DNA from: Phragmitibacter sp.
GTDB lineage: Bacteria; Verrucomicrobiota; Verrucomicrobiia; Verrucomicrobiales; Verrucomicrobiaceae
NCBI GenBank assembly: GCA_025361865.1
Contig: JANYJH010000242.1
Location: 1 to 53,388, forward strand
Length of the DNA: 53,388 nt
Direction: 5' to 3'
Part shown: in pieces, positions 27,713-39,808 of the stretch
Numbering within the stretch: position 1 is the first letter of the stretch
Layout of the letters: every line of letters starts with the position of its first letter
Translations under genes and position numbers: made by a program
Notes under the pieces: model-generated
Told to the model about the DNA's origin: nothing
What the model saw: only the letters and a program-made list of their open reading frames with translations
Database searches by the model: none

Positions 27713-27724
27713 TATCAGTAGCGG

Positions 27725-29595
<1,871 letters not shown>

Positions 29596-29609
29596 CTTTA
29601 TTTACACAT

Positions 29610-29939
29610 ATGAGCACGCCCACGATTTTCGCTCAAGCAGCAGGCGCAGGCGGTGCGGGCGGCTTCATGGGTAATCCGCTCATCTTCATGGGCCTGATGA
29701 TGGTCATGATGTATTTCCTCCTGATCCGTCCACAACGTCAAAAGCAGAAAGAGGCTGAGAACACGCAAAAAGCCCTGCAAGCAGGAGACGAAGTCGTGAC
29801 CATCGGCGGTGCGCACGGCGTAGTGACCTCACTTAAGGAGAAGACCGTCATCGTCCGTTTCGTGGAAGGCAAGGCCGAGTTCGACCGTTCTGCCATCGCC
29901 CTGCGCAAGCCCAAGGATGAAGAGCTCAGCGCTAAATAA
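29610..29939 (+). CDS. yajC: Preprotein translocase subunit YajC
   Basis: This is an accessory subunit of the SecDF-YajC complex. From ATG 29610 it has 109 residues; the GCG/Gly-rich segment AGAGGAGGFMGNPL is followed by one membrane helix (LIFMGLMMVMMYFLLIRPQRQKQKE) that ends in the signature RPQRQKQKE. A soluble segment with LQAGDEVVTIGGAHGVV closes it. A second ATG at 29592 lies right at the tgt stop and would couple translation, so the start is uncertain by six codons. Confidence 0.93.
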   Translation: MSTPTIFAQAAGAGGAGGFMGNPLIFMGLMMVMMYFLLIRPQRQKQKEAENTQKALQAGDEVVTIGGAHGVVTSLKEKTVIVRFVEGKAEFDRSAIALRKPKDEELSAK

Positions 29940-29992
29940 TTCCCTTCGCCAATGGCGCCCCTTCAATCGTTTTCCAACCCCAAACTCAACTC

Positions 29993-32335
29993 ATGTCACC
30001 CGTAGCCACCTTCTTCGCAGGCGTCGTCCTGCTCTTCGTTTTCTTTGCCTATCTCGGCACCGTCGGCCACGACAAGAAAAAGCTGTTTGGCACTTTGTTG
30101 ACCGTTTTGATGAGTGCGTTCTGTGCCTGGGCCATCTGGGGCAACGGCATCAAACCCGGCATTGACATCGGCGGCGGTAGTTCCTTTACCGTTCAACTGC
30201 AAAAGGCCAAAGACGACTCTGGCAAAGAGCGCGACATCACTTCTGACTCCATTCAGCAGGCCATCGGCATCTTGGAGAAGCGTTTGAATCCTGATGGTGG
30301 CAAGGATCTCATCATGGCTCCTCAGGGCAAGGACCGTATCACCCTGAACATGCCCGGTGTGAGTCAGGACGAACTTGCCGCCGTGCGTGAGAAAATCCAA
30401 CAGGTAGCTCATCTGGAGTTCCGTATCGTGCGGGAAAATCTCCGCTCCGGCACTGGCCCCGTGATTGGTGCCGTTGAGCTTCCCTTCAAGGAAAACGCCG
30501 ACAAGAAGGACCGCCCCCAGACCATCTACGTCAGTCAACGTGCTGACATGGAAGGCAAGTATGTGAAGCGCGCCTACGCCTACCAAGACCCGATCAAAGG
30601 CTGGGCCATCAGCTTGGAGTTCGATAGCGCTGGTGCTGATCTCTTCGACAAGATCGCTGAAGCCGCTGTGGGCAAGCAGTTGGCCGTAATTGTAGATGGT
30701 GTGGTCATCTCTGCTCCTACGCTGCAAACGGCTCACTTCGGTGGTCGCGCTGAAATCTCTGGCCAGTTCAAGGAAGTCGAAGCCCGCCAGCTTGCCACCG
30801 CCTTGGAGAATCCTTTGGAGAACCCGATGGTGATCATTGAGGAAAGCAGCGTCTCAGCAGCCTTCGGTGCTGAAACCGTGCGTCAGGGTGAATACACGGG
30901 CATCGTGAGCACCATTCTCATCGCGGTCTTCATGATCATCTACTACCGCCTTGCCGGTGTGGTTGCCTTGTTCGGTGTGATCGTGAACATCCTGATGATC
31001 TTCGGAGCGATGGCGCTCTTCAATATCACGCTGACCATGCCCGGCATCGCGGGTATCGCTTTGACCGTCGGCATGGGCGTTGACGCCAACGTCCTTATTT
31101 ATGAACGTCTCCGTGAGGAAATGAAGGCTGGCAAATCCCTCGGGGCCGGTCTCGCCACCGCCTTTGAAAAAGCCTTCGCTGCGATCTTCGACGTTCACGT
31201 TACGACGTTCATCACCTCCATGATTCTCTTCTACCTCGCCAGCGGCTTGGTGAAGGGCTTCGCGATCACTTTGACCATCGGTATCTTCGGAACGCTGTTC
31301 GGTTCGTTGATCGTAACCCGCGTGGTTTTCGGCTGGTTCATTGACAATCACAAGCTGGACAAAGTGACCTTCGCGAGCTTCCTCCCTGAAGGCACTTACA
31401 ACATGCTCAGCTACGCGAAGCCGTTCATCATCGGCTCGTTCTGCTTGATGCTCTTCTCCTTGCTCGGCTTCGTCATTCGCGACAACCACGGCATCGGCAT
31501 TGACTTCCGTGGGGGCGCCAAGACCCGCTTCTCCGTGACGCCGAATGAAGTCGTCAAGACCGCTGACGTTGAGAAGGCGCTGACCGAAGCTGGCATCAAG
31601 AGTGTGTATGTGGAAGAGAACACAGCGGCGACGGGCCTGCATCTGATCTCCGTGCGTTCTGAAGAAAAGGATGCTTCAGCCGTGGAGAGCACGTTGGAGA
31701 AAGCCTTCGTCGGTAAGCTCACCGGCGGTAGCACTGACACCGTGGGTGCAGTAGTAGGCAGCGAACTCGCCCAGCGTTCCCTTCTGGCCTACGTCGTCGC
31801 CATGATCGCCATCTTGATCTACCTCTCGATGTTCTATGAGTTCTCGTTCGCTATTGGCGCGATCATCGCCCTGGCTCATGACTGCGTCATCGTCGTCGGT
31901 CTTTCCGTGCTTCTTGGACAGGAGCTTTCGATCATTCACATCGGCGCTGTTTTGACCGTCGCTGGCTACTCTATCAATGACACCATCATCGTCTTCGACC
32001 GTATCCGTGAAATGATCCGCGCGAAGGCTGAGGGCGGTGGCAATCTGGAAGCCATCATGAACGAGGCCATCTCCGTGACGTTAAGCCGAACCTTACTCAC
32101 CAGCCTGACGGCTTTGGTGCCGATGGTCGTTCTCTACTTCTTCGGTGGCCCAAGCATGAAGGAATTCTCTCTGCCCATCCTGATCGGTATCGTGGTCGGC
32201 ACCTACTCCTCCATCTATATCGCTTCACCCCTAGTCCTCTGGTGGGCTAAGAAGACAGGTAAGAGCCTTCACAAGCAAGTCCTCGACACCCACGCCCGCA
32301 AGCAGGTCGAGGCCAAGCCAATCGCGACGACCTAA
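29993..32335 (+). CDS. secDF: Fused protein translocase SecDF
   Basis: This 780-residue protein joins SecD (about 1-460) and SecF (about 465-780), which use the proton gradient to help complete protein export. SecD parts: an N-terminal helix pair (about 5-47), GIDIGGGSSFTVQL, SVSAAFGAETVRQG, and GMGVDANVLIYERLREEM. SecF parts: GIGIDFRGGAKTRFSV, GAVVGSELAQRS and SINDTIIVFDRIREM. Twelve membrane helices are expected. An extra helix in front of SecD is usual in fused forms. A terminator follows at 32360. The tgt-yajC-secDF order indicates one operon. Confidence 0.96.
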   Translation: MSPVATFFAGVVLLFVFFAYLGTVGHDKKKLFGTLLTVLMSAFCAWAIWGNGIKPGIDIGGGSSFTVQLQKAKDDSGKERDITSDSIQQAIGILEKRLNPDGGKDLIMAPQGKDRITLNMPGVSQDELAAVREKIQQVAHLEFRIVRENLRSGTGPVIGAVELPFKENADKKDRPQTIYVSQRADMEGKYVKRAYAYQDPIKGWAISLEFDSAGADLFDKIAEAAVGKQLAVIVDGVVISAPTLQTAHFGGRAEISGQFKEVEARQLATALENPLENPMVIIEESSVSAAFGAETVRQGEYTGIVSTILIAVFMIIYYRLAGVVALFGVIVNILMIFGAMALFNITLTMPGIAGIALTVGMGVDANVLIYERLREEMKAGKSLGAGLATAFEKAFAAIFDVHVTTFITSMILFYLASGLVKGFAITLTIGIFGTLFGSLIVTRVVFGWFIDNHKLDKVTFASFLPEGTYNMLSYAKPFIIGSFCLMLFSLLGFVIRDNHGIGIDFRGGAKTRFSVTPNEVVKTADVEKALTEAGIKSVYVEENTAATGLHLISVRSEEKDASAVESTLEKAFVGKLTGGSTDTVGAVVGSELAQRSLLAYVVAMIAILIYLSMFYEFSFAIGAIIALAHDCVIVVGLSVLLGQELSIIHIGAVLTVAGYSINDTIIVFDRIREMIRAKAEGGGNLEAIMNEAISVTLSRTLLTSLTALVPMVVLYFFGGPSMKEFSLPILIGIVVGTYSSIYIASPLVLWWAKKTGKSLHKQVLDTHARKQVEAKPIATT

Positions 32336-32359
32336 GCAGCGTTCCGTGGTGATTTGCGA

Positions 32360-32391
32360 AGGAGGTTGAGCGCAGGCTCAGCCTCCTTTTT
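32360..32391 (+). terminator. Rho-independent terminator after secDF
   Basis: A stem AGGAGGTTGAG / CTCAGCCTCCT (32360-32370 with 32377-32387, one G-T wobble) and a six-base loop CGCAGG are followed by TTTTTG. It lies 24 bases after the secDF stop and is in the right orientation for the tgt-yajC-secDF transcript. Confidence 0.88.
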
Positions 32392-32425
32392 GTTACTGAG
32401 CAGGAGCGGTGCGGGTTGGAGATAT

Positions 32426-33100
32426 TTACGGTGCCTTCTTAGGTATGCCCTTACTCTTGGGTGCTACTGGAGGCGCTTTAAAATCAGGGTTTTTGGTTGC
32501 CTCCCAAATTTTCAAGTTCCGAAAATCAACGCTCTTGCCCGCGACGACCAGACCGATGCTTGCTTTCTCAGTCGAGAAGAGAGCAGATGTTCCCGAGGCG
32601 CTCAAATCATCCACCTGGCCGAGAAGAGTATCGCCCACCATTTCCATGCGAACCTTGTGCCAAGTGCCGGATTTGAACTCAGCGGGCAAGGTCGCGAAGA
32701 TCACTGCTTTATCAGGTCCGTCGTGATCGTGGTCATCACGCTTCACGGTCACGCTGGTCGGTGTGACAATAATGCGGGCGACGTGCTCTTTGGCATCGTT
32801 GATCGAGAGGGCGCACTGCTTGCCGCCTTCCAATTTACACTCAAATTCGATGATGAAGTCCTTGAGCTTGATAGGTATCCGGGTGACTGCCGCGTGCTTG
32901 TCATCAGGCTTTTCAGTGCCCCGTAACGCACCGTCCAAAGATTCCCATTGGCCTTTCGCAGCTCGCCATTTGGCATCTGGCGGGGAAACGAAGGCATTTT
33001 CGTAAATGAGTTTGCCGGGCAGCCCTAGCGATTTATCATCCGCCCAAAGTGAAGCGGTGGCCAAACAAAAAACGGTAGGCAGAAGGAGCGATGTTTTCAT
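32426..33100 (-). CDS. Secreted DUF1080/LamG-like protein
   Basis: This 224-residue protein has a signal peptide (residues 1-20, ending LWA) and a jelly-roll of the DUF1080 (3-keto-disaccharide hydrolase) / concanavalin type. Seen are LIYENAF, WRAAKGQWESLDGALRG, DFIIEFECKLEGG, the His-rich KRDDHDHDGP loop and GTWHKVRMEMVGDTLLGQVDD followed by DFRNLKIWEA. DUF1080 proteins are expanded in Verrucomicrobia and Planctomycetes; the ligand here is unknown. The C-terminus is a Pro/Lys tail. It is convergent with secDF and shares the strand of the upstream SRP RNA. Confidence 0.75.
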   Translation of the reverse strand: MKTSLLLPTVFCLATASLWADDKSLGLPGKLIYENAFVSPPDAKWRAAKGQWESLDGALRGTEKPDDKHAAVTRIPIKLKDFIIEFECKLEGGKQCALSINDAKEHVARIIVTPTSVTVKRDDHDHDGPDKAVIFATLPAEFKSGTWHKVRMEMVGDTLLGQVDDLSASGTSALFSTEKASIGLVVAGKSVDFRNLKIWEATKNPDFKAPPVAPKSKGIPKKAP

Positions 33101-33164
33101 GGGCCTCGAAAACGAGAACCCCAGCGCGATGTTTCAGGTTAATTCGCTAGTTCGGTGGAATGCC

Positions 33165-33248
33165 AGGGAACTGCGGCAAAGAAAGACTAACGACCGTTGC
33201 TGCCTTCCGGCCCTGGCGGGATTGATCAGCTCGCCATCCGCAGCCCCT
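33165..33248 (-). ncRNA. ffs: Signal recognition particle RNA, small bacterial type
   Basis: On the minus strand the sequence contains the universally conserved apical part GGCCGGAAGGCAGCAAC (GGAA tetraloop and the adjoining asymmetric internal loop bound by Ffh). The ends pair: GGGGCTGCGG at the 5' end with CCGCAGTTCCC at the 3' end. The fold is therefore a single long hairpin of about 84 bases, as in the E. coli 4.5S RNA, without an Alu domain. Ends are approximate to a few bases. It lies just upstream of and on the same strand as the DUF1080-like gene. Confidence 0.9.
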
Positions 33249-33440
33249 GACATTTTTGAGTTCGCATGAAAGCTGGTGTGAATCAAATGAGAATGCAGAA
33301 AAGGCTTGCCATAAGTCCGATTATTTTAAAAACTCTATGGCTACTCTTGCTCAGCACATTTATGTTGTGCTCCCCCATCAAATCCGATACAAGAATTAAA
33401 CGCTCATTAACAAATCTTAGTTTCCAACCCAAATCGTTCT
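33249..33440. other. Intergenic region between SRP RNA and coiled-coil gene
   Basis: This stretch lies between the divergent SRP RNA (minus) and the coiled-coil operon (plus), so it should hold both promoters. It is richer in A+T than its surroundings (for example TCCGATTATTTTAAAAACTC). No strong promoter can be placed by eye, and I see no other gene or RNA in it. Confidence 0.4.
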
Positions 33441-34544
33441 ATGCTGTGGAAAATTTTATCGGGAGTGTCAGCCGTTTGCCTCGCAGTAGGTCTGTGGTTT
33501 AGCTGGCAAAACCAAGGTGCTCTTAAGGAAGAGGTTACACGCCTGAAGCGTTCTGAAGAAAACATAAAATCAGCCGCCGAAAGATTAAAAAAGGGGGCTG
33601 AAGCAAAAATAAACAAAGCCAAAGAACTGGAAGACTTGGTCAAGCAAGGTGAAGACACAAAAGTTCTGGTCACCAAGGCTAACGCTGACATCACTGAGAA
33701 GCAGACGGAAGTAGAGACTCTGAAAAAGAGCCTCGAAGATTTCACGAAACAGGTGGCCACTTTGGAAGATCAAATTTCCAAGGCAGGTGACATCAAGAAA
33801 CTGATGACCACCGTCGATTCACTGACACAGCAGGTGAAGGATTCAGAAGCGGCCATCGCGAATCAAATGCAGCAAAAAACGATTTCTGAAGAAAAGCTGG
33901 TCGCTGTTCAGGGTGAAATTCAAAAACTTCAGGAGATCGAACGTCGTCAGAAGGCTGGCATTGTAGAACCAGGTTTCACAGCTCGTATTGCTCAGTCTTT
34001 TCCTGAATACGGTTTCGTCGTCTTGAACAAGGGAAACCTTGGCGGAATGTTCGCTCGGGCTTCCTTGGAAGTGAAGCGTGGGAACACCATCGTGGCCAAG
34101 CTGTTGGTGCGTGACGTTGAGCAGGGAGTTTCAGTTGCTGATCTCGTCCCAGGGTCACTGGCTGCCGGTGAAAGCGTTCGTAGCGGTGATTTGGTCGTCG
34201 CTGGATCTAAGCAACCGAATGCTCCAGAACCCGTCATTCCTTCGGCTCCGAGTGCTCCAGCAACTGCCCTTGGTGGCGCACCTGCCGCAGCACCGATGGC
34301 TGCACCATCGATGGGTGGCGCTGATCCTTTTGGTGCTGCACCCGCCATGGCTCCTGCTCCAGCCGCTCCCGCAGCCGCAGCCGATCCTTTTGGCGCTCCT
34401 ATGGCTCCTGCTCCAGCCGCCGCCGCACCTGCGGCCACGGGCGCTGGAACTCCTGCAAGCCCCAGCACCGCTGATCCCTTTGCACCTGCCGCTGGCGGAA
34501 CCATGCAACCCGAGGCCAAAACGACAGATCCATTCGCCAAATAA
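33441..34544 (+). CDS. Membrane-anchored coiled-coil protein with DPFG-rich tail
   Basis: This 367-residue protein, family not known to me, has an N-terminal helix (ILSGVSAVCLAVGLWFSW, about 5-22), which is an anchor or uncleaved signal. A long coiled coil follows (about 28-175, rich in K, E, A, Q). A small beta domain comes next (TARIAQSFPEYGFVVLNKGNLGGMFARA, then LLVRDVEQGVSVADLVPGS). The last 110 residues are an Ala/Pro/Met tail with ADPFG repeated several times. The coiled coil and the beta domain have the same order in the next gene, so the two are probably sister genes. It is cytoplasmic-membrane bound and faces the periplasm by prediction. Confidence 0.8.
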   Translation: MLWKILSGVSAVCLAVGLWFSWQNQGALKEEVTRLKRSEENIKSAAERLKKGAEAKINKAKELEDLVKQGEDTKVLVTKANADITEKQTEVETLKKSLEDFTKQVATLEDQISKAGDIKKLMTTVDSLTQQVKDSEAAIANQMQQKTISEEKLVAVQGEIQKLQEIERRQKAGIVEPGFTARIAQSFPEYGFVVLNKGNLGGMFARASLEVKRGNTIVAKLLVRDVEQGVSVADLVPGSLAAGESVRSGDLVVAGSKQPNAPEPVIPSAPSAPATALGGAPAAAPMAAPSMGGADPFGAAPAMAPAPAAPAAAADPFGAPMAPAPAAAAPAATGAGTPASPSTADPFAPAAGGTMQPEAKTTDPFAK

Positions 34545-34595
34545 TCATTGGCCTACCATCTGTCTCCTCCCTCATTAACGTAACACTTCATTTCC

Positions 34596-35381
34596 ATGAC
34601 CAAAGTCCTCTTTCTCCTCAGCGCCGTTGTATTGGTGGTAGCTGGTTTTTTCAGCTATCAGAACCGCGAAGCCTTCGTGGAAACTCGGTCCAAGCTTCGT
34701 GATAATCATGCAGCGATTGGCAAGGAACTGGTTAAGATCGAAGCGCTCAACAAGGAGGTGGGTGCTATCATTCTTAACAAGCAAAAGGCTGACGATGATC
34801 TCAAGAATGAGCAGGAGCGTTTGGCTCAATCCAAGATTAAGCTCAAGAATGCGGAGAACGAGGCTGAACGAACAACTCAGGACATCGCGGCAAAGCAGGC
34901 TCGGTTGGATGAGGTCAAAAAGGACATGGTTAATCTTCCTCCTGGAGTCACCATGGATAACTTGAGCGAGCACATCAATCAGATTAAAACAACCATCGCA
35001 GCCAATGAGACTCAGGCTGCTGATGCTGAAAAAGCTACCAAGGCGAAGCAGGAAGAAGTCAAGAAGGCCAAGGACCAGCTTGAGGATGTGGTGAAGCGTA
35101 TTGAGGATCGTAAGAAGTCTTTTGATCGTAATTCCATGAGCGCTACCATCGTCGCGGTCAACAACGACTGGGGTTTCGTGGTAATCGACGGTGGTCAAAA
35201 TAAGGGCATCACCACCGACACGAAATTGCTGATCACCCGTGGCACGGAAACTGTGGGTAAGCTCAATATCGTTGCCGTCGAGAGTAACAAAACTGTCGCC
35301 AATATCGTTCAGAAATCTTTGCGTGGTGGCCTCAGCGTTGCTCCTGGTGATAAGGTGATTCTTGAGTCACTTTACCAATAA
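34596..35381 (+). CDS. Membrane-anchored coiled-coil protein, sister of the upstream gene
   Basis: This 261-residue protein has the same plan as its upstream neighbour: an N-terminal helix (KVLFLLSAVVLVVAGFFSYQN), a long coiled coil (about 28-175) and a small beta domain at the end (ATIVAVNNDWGFVVIDGGQNKG, then KLNIVAVESNKTVANIVQKS). The matching G-F-V-V and K-L-x-I/V-x-x-V-E motifs point to a duplication. It lacks the DPFG tail. The pair is probably one operon with the lipoprotein that follows. The beta domain reads like a small periplasmic module; its partner is unknown. Confidence 0.8.
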   Translation: MTKVLFLLSAVVLVVAGFFSYQNREAFVETRSKLRDNHAAIGKELVKIEALNKEVGAIILNKQKADDDLKNEQERLAQSKIKLKNAENEAERTTQDIAAKQARLDEVKKDMVNLPPGVTMDNLSEHINQIKTTIAANETQAADAEKATKAKQEEVKKAKDQLEDVVKRIEDRKKSFDRNSMSATIVAVNNDWGFVVIDGGQNKGITTDTKLLITRGTETVGKLNIVAVESNKTVANIVQKSLRGGLSVAPGDKVILESLYQ

Positions 35382-35409
35382 GTCGCAAATACCCTACAAT
35401 CACATTCAA

Positions 35410-35610
35410 ATGAAGACGTGCTTCCGATTTGTCTTTAAGTCCTTTCTCGCGATTGCTCTCGTTTCTATCGTCTCCTGCGAATCTGAGCCGCCCAAGAAGA
35501 AGAAAGTCAGTGCCTCCTCAGGGGATGATATGAGTTCCTTACCTTGGAACCGCCCACGATCTTTTGAGGGCAATGCAGGGCTTGGTCATGCAATGCCCCA
35601 GAGTCGCTAA
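35410..35610 (+). CDS. Small lipoprotein
   Basis: From ATG 35410 this is a 66-residue lipoprotein with a lipobox (LAIALVSIVSC, lipid Cys near residue 23) and a short lysine-rich tail (PPKKKKVSASSG). A longer reading from 35362 would hide the signal. It is 28 bases after the coiled-coil gene and probably shares its transcript. Function unknown; it could be the outer-membrane partner of the two coiled-coil proteins. Confidence 0.7.
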   Translation: MKTCFRFVFKSFLAIALVSIVSCESEPPKKKKVSASSGDDMSSLPWNRPRSFEGNAGLGHAMPQSR

Positions 35611-35629
35611 GGCGGCTTTCATGACTTTT

Positions 35630-35657
35630 TGCAACACTGGTGATAGCCAGCGTTGCA
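35630..35657. other. Hairpin between convergent genes
   Basis: TGCAACACTGG and CCAGCGTTGCA form an 11-base-pair stem (one mismatch) around a six-base loop. It separates the lipoprotein gene (plus) from cysN (minus). On the plus strand a run of T precedes rather than follows it, and on the minus strand A follows, so it does not have the usual terminator tail. It may still block read-through. Confidence 0.45.
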
Positions 35658-35674
35658 CATGGAGAGACTGTTGA

Positions 35675-37018
<1,344 letters not shown>

Positions 37019-37067
37019 GTTGAAAGGGAATAGAGAGATTGAATGAGGCGGGGTGCGAGAGGAAGTA

Positions 37068-37976
<909 letters not shown>

Positions 37977-37998
37977 AAGAGAAAGGGTTAAGTAATAA

Positions 37999-38066
37999 GT
38001 GAAAAGTAAGAAGAGAGGGAATCAGCAAAGAGTGATGAGGACTGACCCTTATCACTTTTCACTTAC
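37999..38066. repeat. Intergenic inverted repeat between cysH and cysD
   Basis: AAGTGAAAAGT (37999-38009) is matched by ACTTTTCACTT (38056-38066), with imperfect extension of similar TAAGTRATAAG-like sequence on both sides. It lies inside the operon gap between cysH and cysD. Short TAAGTGAAAAGTGATAAG-like palindromes are common dispersed intergenic elements in bacteria, so it could be one of those or an mRNA-processing site. Confidence 0.75.
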
Positions 38067-38072
38067 ACCTTT

Positions 38073-38726
38073 TTACTTTTCGGTAGTGAGCTTCGCGTGC
38101 AGACCACACTCGTGCTTCTCATCACCCTTCGCGGGATCATAGTAAGTGCGCTCGTTTGGCAGGGAGAACTCAGCGAGGTAGGCGTCCATTTCGACCGGTG
38201 TCCAATCGAGAATCGGATTCACTTTGAGGCACTGGAAGGTATCGTCCCACATGACCGTCTGGAGGCTGGCGGCGCGTTGGGGATTCTGTTCACGACGCAA
38301 AGCGGTGATCCAGACCTTCGGGGCCATCGTCTTCATGCCCCGCTGGAACGGTTCCAGTTTCATGATGCGGCTGAAGGATTCCACGCGCTCGACTTCGTCT
38401 GGCATCGGCACATTGCCGCCGTTGAGCGCCAGCCAATGCGCTGCGGTCATCTTCGGGACGAACGCGCTGATGTTGAGTTGGAGTTGCTCGCGGCATTTCT
38501 CAGCGAAAACGTAAGTCTCAGGGAGATTGGTGCCATGATCCACCCAGAGGATGGGGATGTCCTTCTGCACTTGGCTGGCCAGATGAAGAATGACGGATTC
38601 GTAGGGACGGAAGTTCGTGGTCACGATGGCCTGACCTGCGCCTTGAGCAATGGCCCAACGGGTGATTTCCTGCGGGGATTGACCGCAAAGGGTTTCGTTC
38701 AGGGAGGTGATGGCTTCGGGAGACAT
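38073..38726 (-). CDS. cysH: Phosphoadenosine phosphosulfate (PAPS) reductase
   Basis: CysH reduces PAPS to sulfite with thioredoxin. The 217 residues show FRPYESVILHL (a PP-loop variant), VDHGTNLPETYVFA, WITALRREQNPQRA, VNPILDWTPVEMDAYL and the closing KHECGLHAK with the catalytic Cys. It lacks the pair of Cys-Cys motifs that hold a 4Fe-4S cluster in APS reductases, so it should use PAPS. That would require an APS kinase, which is not encoded in this cluster. First gene of cysH-cysD-cysN. Confidence 0.92.
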   Translation of the reverse strand: MSPEAITSLNETLCGQSPQEITRWAIAQGAGQAIVTTNFRPYESVILHLASQVQKDIPILWVDHGTNLPETYVFAEKCREQLQLNISAFVPKMTAAHWLALNGGNVPMPDEVERVESFSRIMKLEPFQRGMKTMAPKVWITALRREQNPQRAASLQTVMWDDTFQCLKVNPILDWTPVEMDAYLAEFSLPNERTYYDPAKGDEKHECGLHAKLTTEK

Positions 38727-38854
38727 GGGCCGTGAGGATAATTCCTAGTTCCCCATGTGGCAAGTAGGAAATATGTTTCCACTTGTCTTGAACGTCCAGA
38801 ATACTGCTGATTACTAACTGACGCTTGCAGATATTTGCCCGTGGCAGGAATCGT

Positions 38855-38930
38855 CTGACGCAAAGGCGCTAAGCTGGTAAGGTTTGAATACAGCAGCTTT
38901 TCCTTTGCGACTTAGCGGCTTTGCGTGAGG
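38855..38930. repeat. Intergenic palindrome, family copy 3
   Basis: The left arm CTGACGCAAAGGCGCTAAG (38855-38873) and the right arm CTTTGCGACTTAGCGGCTTTGCGTGAG (38903-38929) are imperfect complements, and the same family as the elements at 25004 and 27650. It lies in the divergent gap between cysH (minus) and clpS (plus), ending 40 bases before the clpS ATG. Confidence 0.8.
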
Positions 38931-38970
38931 TAACTTTTGCCCCAAGGACATCTTTGCACTATCATCACTC

Positions 38971-39255
38971 ATGCCCTCCATTGCCACCCCTGAGCGCCAG
39001 ACTGACACCGATGTCAGCCTCGATCAGCCGTGGAATGTCATCATTCATAACGACCCGGTGAATCTCATGAGCTATGTGACTTTCGTCATCCGCAAGGTTT
39101 TCGGCTATGATGAGAAGAAGGCGAAAGTCCACATGATGCAGGTTCATAAACAAGGCCGCAGCCTGGTGTGGTCAGGCGCGAGAGAACGTGCGGAGCATTA
39201 TGTGCGGGAGCTGCAAGCCCACCAACTGCTCTCGACCATGGAAAAAGTGGATTGA
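38971..39255 (+). CDS. clpS: ATP-dependent Clp protease adaptor ClpS
   Basis: ClpS delivers N-degron substrates to ClpA/ClpC. The 94-residue protein has the standard core: WNVIIHNDPVNLMSYVTFVIRKVFGYDEKKAKVHMMQVHKQGRS with the substrate-binding Asn-Asp-Pro pocket (HNDPVNLM) and the MMQVH helix, plus GARERAEHYVRELQAHQL. It is followed after one base by a DUF2017-like gene. No ClpA/C gene is in the window. Confidence 0.95.
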   Translation: MPSIATPERQTDTDVSLDQPWNVIIHNDPVNLMSYVTFVIRKVFGYDEKKAKVHMMQVHKQGRSLVWSGARERAEHYVRELQAHQLLSTMEKVD

Positions 39256-39256
39256 T

Positions 39257-39808
39257 ATGCGTTTAAGCCTTCAGAAAAAGAGCGGAACTTGGTCGCTGAG
39301 TGAAGTGGATAAGCTTCACCTCGAACTTCTGCGCCAAGCTGCCGAAGATGCGAATACGACAGAGTTTCCGCAAGGTCGCGAGCGGCTTTTGCCCCCGCCT
39401 TTGCAGGAAATGGACGCGATTCAGGAGGCGGAGTTCCTCGAAGACTGGAAGGAGTTCGTCGCGGATGAAATCGAAACGCAATTCACCAGTGATGTAGGCA
39501 CCTTGCTGGCGGACCTGGAGGATGTGGAGAGCTATACCACGGACGAGAGCGGTGAAACGACTCTCTATCAACTCACCCTGCCGACCGAGCATGGTGAGCG
39601 GTGGTTCAGCGCGCTCAATCAGGCGCGAATCCTCCTCGATCTGAAATACAAGTTTCATGATGAGAACGACGAGTTCGTCGCAGATCTCCCACCGGAAGGG
39701 AATGAAAGCCTCGATCTCGAAGAAAGGCTAGCTGCCTATCTCCGCTATGATTTCTTCTGCAACATCCAGGAATGGCTGGTGCGGAACGTCTTGAGCTTCG
39801 GAGCCTAG
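39257..39808 (+). CDS. DUF2017-like ClpS-linked protein
   Basis: From ATG 39257 this is a 183-residue acidic cytoplasmic protein. A start at 39188 would overlap clpS by 68 bases in another frame. It has a mostly helical body (LSEVDKLHLELLRQAAEDAN, MDAIQEAEFLEDWKEFVADEI, a beta hairpin YQLTLPTEHGERWFSALNQARILLDLK). It is similar in size and position to DUF2017 proteins found beside clpS in Actinobacteria, but I cannot confirm homology without a search. The tight coupling to clpS suggests a role in the same proteolysis pathway. Its stop overlaps the convergent HAD gene by 4 bases. Confidence 0.6.
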   Translation: MRLSLQKKSGTWSLSEVDKLHLELLRQAAEDANTTEFPQGRERLLPPPLQEMDAIQEAEFLEDWKEFVADEIETQFTSDVGTLLADLEDVESYTTDESGETTLYQLTLPTEHGERWFSALNQARILLDLKYKFHDENDEFVADLPPEGNESLDLEERLAAYLRYDFFCNIQEWLVRNVLSFGA

